DNA of 8,405 nt, taken from positions 1 to 8,405 of the forward strand of contig JBOIEE010000143.1 of NCBI GenBank assembly GCA_050740975.1. Direction: 5' to 3'. Shown piece by piece: positions 5,540 through 8,405 of this stretch. Origin of the DNA: JBOHHR01 sp050740975. GTDB lineage: Bacteria > Pseudomonadota > Gammaproteobacteria > JBOHHR01. Each line of letters opens with the position of its first letter. The stretch's first letter is position 1. A program made the position numbers and the translations under genes. The notes below the pieces were generated by a model, which was not told where the DNA came from, made no database searches, and was given only the letters and a program-made list of their open reading frames with translations.

Positions 5540-6370
5540 TCAGCGTGTTTTTCTTCGTCGCCGAACAATCATGTTATCTGTTCGCTTGTTGTTTCGCGTC
5601 TTATGCCCTTTGGTCGGCTGCCCCCAGGGGCTTACCGGATGGCGACCCCCCGATGTTCGGCCTTCGCCACCTCCATGGGGATGGTCCACCGGGTTCATCG
5701 CCACCCCGCGCACAGTGGGTCGAACCCCGCGCCAACGGGACGCTCCGGCCTTGCCAAGAGAACGCAGTGAATGTTCCGCGTTCCCCACTTCGCCGATACT
5801 GGCACGACAGTCTACATGCACTTTGCGCATTTCTCCGGAACGCAGCCGCAACGTCGCGCGCCCGCCTTCTCTTGCTACGAGCTGTATACCCGCACCGGCA
5901 CTGCGCCCCAGCTGCGCCCCTTTCCCCGGCTTCAGCTCAACACAATGCACCATGCTTCCTACCGGAATGTCGCGTAAAGTCATGCAATTGCCGGGTTGGA
6001 TCGGAGATCCTCCACCCGACATCACGCTGTCCCCGGGGATTATCCCTTTCGGCGCGGTGATATAGCGGCGTTCGCCATCTGCGTACAAAACCAAGGCAAT
6101 GTGTGCACTGCGATTGGGGTCGTATTCTATTCGTTCCACGCGCGCCGGGATCCCATCCTTGTCGCGCTTAAAATCGACCAGACGGTAGCGCCTTTTATGG
6201 CCCCCGCCGCGATGACGCACGGTGATTCGGCCGAGGTTATTACGGCCGCCATGATTCGGCTTGTGCTCCACTAAGGGGTAAAAAGGCTCGCCCTTATGAA
6301 GCCCCGGCGTGATCACCATCACGACACCCCGCCGACCCGGCGAGGTTGGTTTAACCGTTACAACCGTCAT
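5540..6370 (-). CDS. rplB: 50S ribosomal protein L2
   Basis: L2 is one of the most conserved ribosomal proteins. It binds 23S rRNA close to the peptidyl-transferase centre and supports subunit association and peptidyl transfer. The 276 residues (E. coli 273) show KPTSPGRRGVVMVITPGLHK at the N-terminus, then GGRNNLGRITVRHRGGGHKR (41-60) and DPNRSAHIALVLYADGERRY. The C-terminal domain has LGKAGASRWRGVRPTVRGVA (205-224) and NPVDHPHGGGEG (226-237). His230 in that motif corresponds to the functionally important E. coli His229. The ATG overlaps the rplW TGA as ATGA, so the gene is translationally coupled to L23. It ends in a basic tail (VRRRRKTR). Confidence 0.98.
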   Translation of the reverse strand: MTVVTVKPTSPGRRGVVMVITPGLHKGEPFYPLVEHKPNHGGRNNLGRITVRHRGGGHKRRYRLVDFKRDKDGIPARVERIEYDPNRSAHIALVLYADGERRYITAPKGIIPGDSVMSGGGSPIQPGNCMTLRDIPVGSMVHCVELKPGKGAQLGRSAGAGIQLVAREGGRATLRLRSGEMRKVHVDCRASIGEVGNAEHSLRSLGKAGASRWRGVRPTVRGVAMNPVDHPHGGGEGRTSGGRHPVSPWGQPTKGHKTRNNKRTDNMIVRRRRKTR

Positions 6371-6672
6371 CGCCCCGATTGCCCACCCATAAAGTCGATC
6401 TCGTGGCCCTGCTTCAGCCTGACGTAGGCCTTCTTATGGCCAGCACGCCGACCCAGAACCCCACGAAAGCGCCTTACCTTTCCCTTGATGTTGCAGGTTT
6501 GCACCGAGGCAACCTCCACACCAAACATCGTTTCGACCGCCTTCTTGATATCCGGCTTTCTTGCCTTATTCCACACATCGAATACGTACTGACCACTTTG
6601 ATCCCCAAGGCGGGTAGACTTTTCTGAGATTCGGGGCGCCAGAAGCACCTGCATAAGCTCTTCTTCGTTCAT
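6367..6672 (-). CDS. rplW: 50S ribosomal protein L23
   Basis: L23 sits at the tunnel exit and is the main docking point for trigger factor and the signal recognition particle. The 101 residues (E. coli 100) include MQVLLAPRISEKSTRLGDQS near the N-terminus, KPDIKKAVETMFGVEVASVQ in the middle, and the exposed-loop region GKVRRFRGVLGRRAGHKKAY. The end is RLKQGHEIDFMGGQ. A conserved acidic residue expected at the trigger-factor contact falls within the ETMFGVEV segment. The ATG overlaps the rplD TGA as ATGA, and the gene's own TGA overlaps the rplB ATG in the same way, so L4, L23 and L2 are probably translated in a coupled fashion. Confidence 0.97.
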   Translation of the reverse strand: MNEEELMQVLLAPRISEKSTRLGDQSGQYVFDVWNKARKPDIKKAVETMFGVEVASVQTCNIKGKVRRFRGVLGRRAGHKKAYVRLKQGHEIDFMGGQSGR

Positions 6673-7289
6673 GACAACTGAGCTTCCAACTTTGCCACCG
6701 CATCCTGGGTGATTAAGACGGTATCCGAACTCAATAAAGCCACTGGATCGATCGCCGTTACGTCTCGCAAGAACACTTTTGGCAGATTGCGCGCCGCCAA
6801 ATAAAGATTTTCGCTTACCTGCTCGGTGAGGATCAGCGCGCCCTCCACCCCAAGCCTCGTCAGCTTGGAGCGAAGCATCTTTGTCTTGGGCGCTTCCAAC
6901 ACCAAGCCATCGAGGACCCTCAATCGCCCTTGGCGCAACAATTCCGAAAACAGCGAACGCATAGCCCCACGATACATTTTCTTGTTAACCTTTTGGGCGT
7001 AGTTCCGTGGCACAGCCGCAAACGTCACACCCCCCCCACGCCACAACGGGCTGCGCGAACTCCCTGCCCTCGCCCGACCCATGCCTTTCTGTCGCCAAGG
7101 CTTGGAGCCACCACCACGGACTTGCGACCGAGACTTGTTTGCCTTGGTGCCAGCGCGTGCACCCGCCAAATAAGCGTTCACCACTTGATGAATAAGGGGT
7201 TCGTTGTAGCGGGCCGCGAACAACGTGTCGGGAACATTGAGGCTCCCTACCGTCTCTCCACTTTCATTGGAATGCACACCCAGTTCCAC
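6669..7289 (-). CDS. rplD: 50S ribosomal protein L4
   Basis: L4 is an early-assembling 23S rRNA binder whose long loop reaches into the exit tunnel; in E. coli it also represses the S10 operon. The 206 residues contain RYNEPLIHQVVNAYLAGARA (27-46) and the tunnel loop with GSKPWRQKGMGRARAGSSRS (61-80) and PLWRGGGVTFA. Then come NYAQKVNKKMYRGAMRSLFS, EAPKTKMLRSKL, and NLYLAARNLPKVFLRDVTAI. I call the start as GTG at 7289 (MELGVHSN...). A GGAGGA lies four bases upstream, and MEL aligns with the E. coli start. An earlier in-frame GTG at 7301 overlaps the rplC stop but has only a weak site. The gene ends in an ATGA overlap with rplW. Confidence 0.95.
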   Translation of the reverse strand: MELGVHSNESGETVGSLNVPDTLFAARYNEPLIHQVVNAYLAGARAGTKANKSRSQVRGGGSKPWRQKGMGRARAGSSRSPLWRGGGVTFAAVPRNYAQKVNKKMYRGAMRSLFSELLRQGRLRVLDGLVLEAPKTKMLRSKLTRLGVEGALILTEQVSENLYLAARNLPKVFLRDVTAIDPVALLSSDTVLITQDAVAKLEAQLS

Positions 7290-7293
7290 GGCT

Positions 7294-7299
7294 TCCTCC
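7294..7299 (-). promoter_or_regulatory. ribosome binding site that decides the rplD start
   Basis: GGAGGA on the minus strand lies four bases (five from the GGAGG core) before GTG 7289. It falls between the two candidate GTG codons of rplD, so it can serve only the downstream one. That favours the 206-residue L4 over a 210-residue form. Confidence 0.8.
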
Positions 7300-7300
7300 A

Positions 7301-7939
7301 CTATCCCGCACTCGCAGGGCAGATCAGCAGGTTGCCACCCCGCGCTCCCGGCACAGAGCCTTTTACCAGCAACAGCTTGCGCTCGGCATCCACGCGAATG
7401 ACCTCCAGGTTGCGAACCGTCCTGCGCACATCACCCATATGCCCAGACATGCGCTTGCCTTTGAATACGCGACCCGGTGTCTGACATTGCCCGATAGAAC
7501 CTGGCAGCCGATGGGCCAACGAATTTCCATGCGTGGCATCGCCCGAGCTGAAATGATGGCGTTTAATGGTCCCCGCATACCCTTTACCGATGGTTGTTCC
7601 TGAAACGTGCACTTTCTGTCCCGGCGCAAACATTTCAACGGTAATTTCAGATCCCGACGCGAGCGACTCTACTTCGCCTTCACCTAAGCGGAACTCCCAC
7701 AACCCTCGGCCTGCTTCAACATTCGCCTTAGCAAAGACCCCGGCGAGCGGTTTTTTCACCCGAATGCGGCGGCGCGTACCGGTAGTCACCTGCACTGCGG
7801 GGTAGCCGTCGGTTTCCTTAGTTTTTACCTGAGTCACCTTGTTGGGCAATATCTCAATCACGCTTACCGGGATCGACACCCCTTCCTCGGTAAAGATCCG
7901 AGTCATGCCCCGCTTTTGTCCGACCACTCCGAGTGCCAT
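7301..7939 (-). CDS. rplC: 50S ribosomal protein L3
   Basis: L3 is, with L24, an assembly-initiator protein of the large subunit; its extended loop approaches the peptidyl-transferase centre. The 212 residues (E. coli 209) start MALGVVGQKRGMTRIFTEEG and contain VEAGRGLWEFRLGEGE. The loop signature is DATHGNSLAHRLPGSIGQCQ (134-153), followed by TPGRVFKGKRMSGHMG. Gln153 in this loop corresponds to E. coli Gln150, the residue N5-methylated by PrmB. The C-terminus has VIRVDAERKLLLVKGSVPGA. ATG at 7939 has GAGGA seven bases upstream, overlapping the rpsJ stop codon; the gap after rpsJ is ten bases. It ends with TAG at 7301. Confidence 0.98.
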   Translation of the reverse strand: MALGVVGQKRGMTRIFTEEGVSIPVSVIEILPNKVTQVKTKETDGYPAVQVTTGTRRRIRVKKPLAGVFAKANVEAGRGLWEFRLGEGEVESLASGSEITVEMFAPGQKVHVSGTTIGKGYAGTIKRHHFSSGDATHGNSLAHRLPGSIGQCQTPGRVFKGKRMSGHMGDVRRTVRNLEVIRVDAERKLLLVKGSVPGARGGNLLICPASAG

Positions 7940-7949
7940 TAATATATCC

Positions 7950-8261
7950 TCAGCTTAGCTTGATCTGCACATCCACTCCCGCGGCCAGGTCCAGCTTCAT
8001 CAACGCATCCACCGTCTTGTCCGTCGGATTAACGATATCTAACAGCCGCTTGTGGGTGCGGATCTCGTACTGGTCGCGCGCGTCTTTGTCCACATGGGGC
8101 GAGACCAATAGCGTAAAGCGTTCCTTTTTCGTCGGCAGAGGGATCGGACCTTTCACTTGAGCACCGGTACGACACGCCGTTTCGACAATTTCCCGCGTTG
8201 ATTGATCGATCAAGCGATGATCAAAGGCTTTAAGTCGGATCCGTATTACCTGTTCGCCCAT
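7950..8261 (-). CDS. rpsJ: 30S ribosomal protein S10 / antitermination factor NusE
   Basis: S10 is a 30S head protein that also acts as NusE, pairing with NusB in rRNA antitermination and linking NusG to ribosomes. The 103 residues equal the E. coli length. They show IRIRLKAFDHRLIDQSTREI (6-25), TGAQVKGPIPLPTKKERFTL (32-51), SPHVDKDARDQYEIRTHKRL (54-73) and the end MKLDLAAGVDVQIKLS. ATG at 8261 has AAGGA seven bases upstream (8269-8273). It is the first gene of the cluster seen here. Upstream lies no tuf gene and no long S10-type leader, only about 97 bases before a divergently oriented transposase start. Confidence 0.98.
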   Translation of the reverse strand: MGEQVIRIRLKAFDHRLIDQSTREIVETACRTGAQVKGPIPLPTKKERFTLLVSPHVDKDARDQYEIRTHKRLLDIVNPTDKTVDALMKLDLAAGVDVQIKLS

Positions 8262-8295
8262 TTACTGGTCCTTAAGTTAGCTAGTGTAGTGCTTC

Positions 8296-8312
8296 TTAGT
8301 TGATGGAACTAA
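8296..8312. repeat. 6-bp perfect inverted repeat, 5-base loop
   Basis: TTAGTT (8296-8301) pairs with AACTAA (8307-8312) around GATGG. It lies between the tandem TAGTG and the transposase start, and may belong to the end region of the insertion element. It is short enough to be chance. Confidence 0.35.
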
Positions 8313-8323
8313 AGGCCTTCCGG

Positions 8324-8344
8324 TCGATCTGATCTGGAGATCGA
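8324..8344. repeat. 7-bp perfect inverted repeat, 7-base loop
   Basis: TCGATCT (8324-8330) pairs with AGATCGA (8338-8344). The stem ends three bases before the AGGAGG of the transposase ORF. In the transposase mRNA it would form a hairpin just upstream of the ribosome binding site. Such structures are known to limit transposase translation from read-through transcripts in some insertion sequences, but here that role is only a suggestion. Confidence 0.45.
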
Positions 8345-8347
8345 ACG

Positions 8348-8353
8348 AGGAGG
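8348..8353 (+). promoter_or_regulatory. ribosome binding site of the transposase ORF
   Basis: AGGAGG lies five bases before ATG 8359. It is a full consensus site at good spacing, and the main support, besides the protein sequence, that the plus-strand ORF at the window edge is real. Confidence 0.75.
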
Positions 8354-8358
8354 CGACC

Positions 8359-8405
8359 ATGCGAACAGCCAGTGTTATCGAGCTTACAGATGAACAACGG
8401 CAACA
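8359..8405 (+). CDS. IS630-family transposase, N-terminal fragment (cut by window edge)
   Basis: Only 15 complete codons are visible: MRTASVIELTDEQRQ. The pattern MRTA-x-x-I-x-L-T-x-E-(Q/E)-R is the usual opening of many IS630-family transposases, preceding their helix-turn-helix DNA-binding domain; the DDE catalytic domain would lie beyond the window. The ATG has a consensus AGGAGG five bases upstream, and the next in-frame codons upstream offer no alternative start. It is transcribed away from the ribosomal operon. The family call rests on a short stretch recognised from memory, and I cannot tell whether the full gene is intact. Confidence 0.65.
   Translation, partial: MRTASVIELTDEQRQ

Larger units (their letters stand above)
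8262..8358. other. intergenic region between rpsJ and a divergent IS630-like transposase
   Basis: This 97-base stretch holds the rpsJ ribosome binding site (8269-8273, minus strand) and the transposase ribosome binding site (8348-8353, plus strand). It also has a tandem TAGTG repeat (8282-8291) and two short perfect inverted repeats (8296-8301 with 8307-8312; 8324-8330 with 8338-8344). I see no convincing sigma-70 promoter for the ribosomal operon. The best hexamers on the minus strand (TACACT as a -10, TCGACC as a -35) are not correctly spaced with each other. I see no trace of the EF-Tu C-terminus. The left end of the insertion element is probably inside this region. Confidence 0.6.
8282..8405 (+). 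mobile_element. left part of an IS630-family insertion element (boundary inferred)
   Basis: The element is inferred from the transposase N-terminus at the window edge. The left boundary is a guess. IS630-family elements insert at TA dinucleotides, and several TAs lie at 8273-8288, just beside a tandem TAGTG repeat and a 6-bp inverted repeat that could be subterminal structure. The right end lies outside the window, so the terminal inverted repeats cannot be compared. It lies directly upstream of the S10 operon, with its transposase pointing away from it. Confidence 0.5.

Noticed and set aside
5511..6065. Plus-strand open frames of 170-184 codons opposite rplB
   Set aside because: They are proline/arginine-rich low-information translations in two frames at once, typical of the antisense of a conserved GC-rich gene.
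6930..7484. Plus-strand open frame (184 codons) opposite rplD and rplC
   Set aside because: It is antisense to two conserved genes, with no recognisable protein features.
8262..8330. Sigma-70 promoter for the S10 operon on the minus strand
   Set aside because: TACACT and TCGACC resemble the two hexamers, but they are not 16-18 bases apart and no better pair was found.

Overview
The window is almost entirely the S10-spc ribosomal protein gene cluster of a bacterium, read from the minus strand (right to left). Gene order is the classic bacterial one: rpsJ, rplC, rplD, rplW, rplB, rpsS, rplV, rpsC, rplP, rpmC, rpsQ, then rplN, rplX, rplE, rpsN, rpsH, rplF, rplR and the first 127 codons of rpsE, which runs off the left edge. 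Protein lengths and motifs lie very close to remembered Escherichia coli sequences, and S14 is the long, zinc-free type. This points to a proteobacterium, most likely a gammaproteobacterium, with a betaproteobacterium possible. The assignment rests on recalled sequences, not on a search.

Layout, in the direction of transcription: the S10 block occupies 8261 to 3325 and the spc block 3286 to 1. The two are separated by only 37-38 bases. Every gene junction is tight: ATGA overlaps at rplD/rplW and rplW/rplB, a one-base stop/start overlap at rpmC/rpsQ, a direct stop-GTG abutment at rplP/rpmC, and gaps of 3 to 38 bases elsewhere. No terminator or convincing internal promoter is visible, so the 19 genes look like one transcription unit with translational coupling. 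Four genes (rplD, rplP, rpmC, rpsE) appear to start with GTG. Together the products make a large part of the early-assembling core of both ribosomal subunits, including the peptidyl-transferase neighbourhood (L2, L3, L4, L16), the exit tunnel (L4, L22, L23, L24, L29), and the 30S head and mRNA entry (S3, S5, S10, S14, S19).

The only accessory feature is at the right edge. About 97 bases upstream of rpsJ, on the opposite strand, a well-formed ribosome binding site precedes an ORF whose first 15 residues look like the N-terminus of an IS630-family transposase. It is cut off by the window. In many related bacteria this position holds tuf (EF-Tu) and the rest of the str operon. The element therefore seems to sit at the head of the ribosomal operon, where the promoter, leader or tuf would be expected.

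I found no tRNA, rRNA, CRISPR array or unknown gene system. Long plus-strand open frames opposite the ribosomal genes are shadows of the real coding frames.
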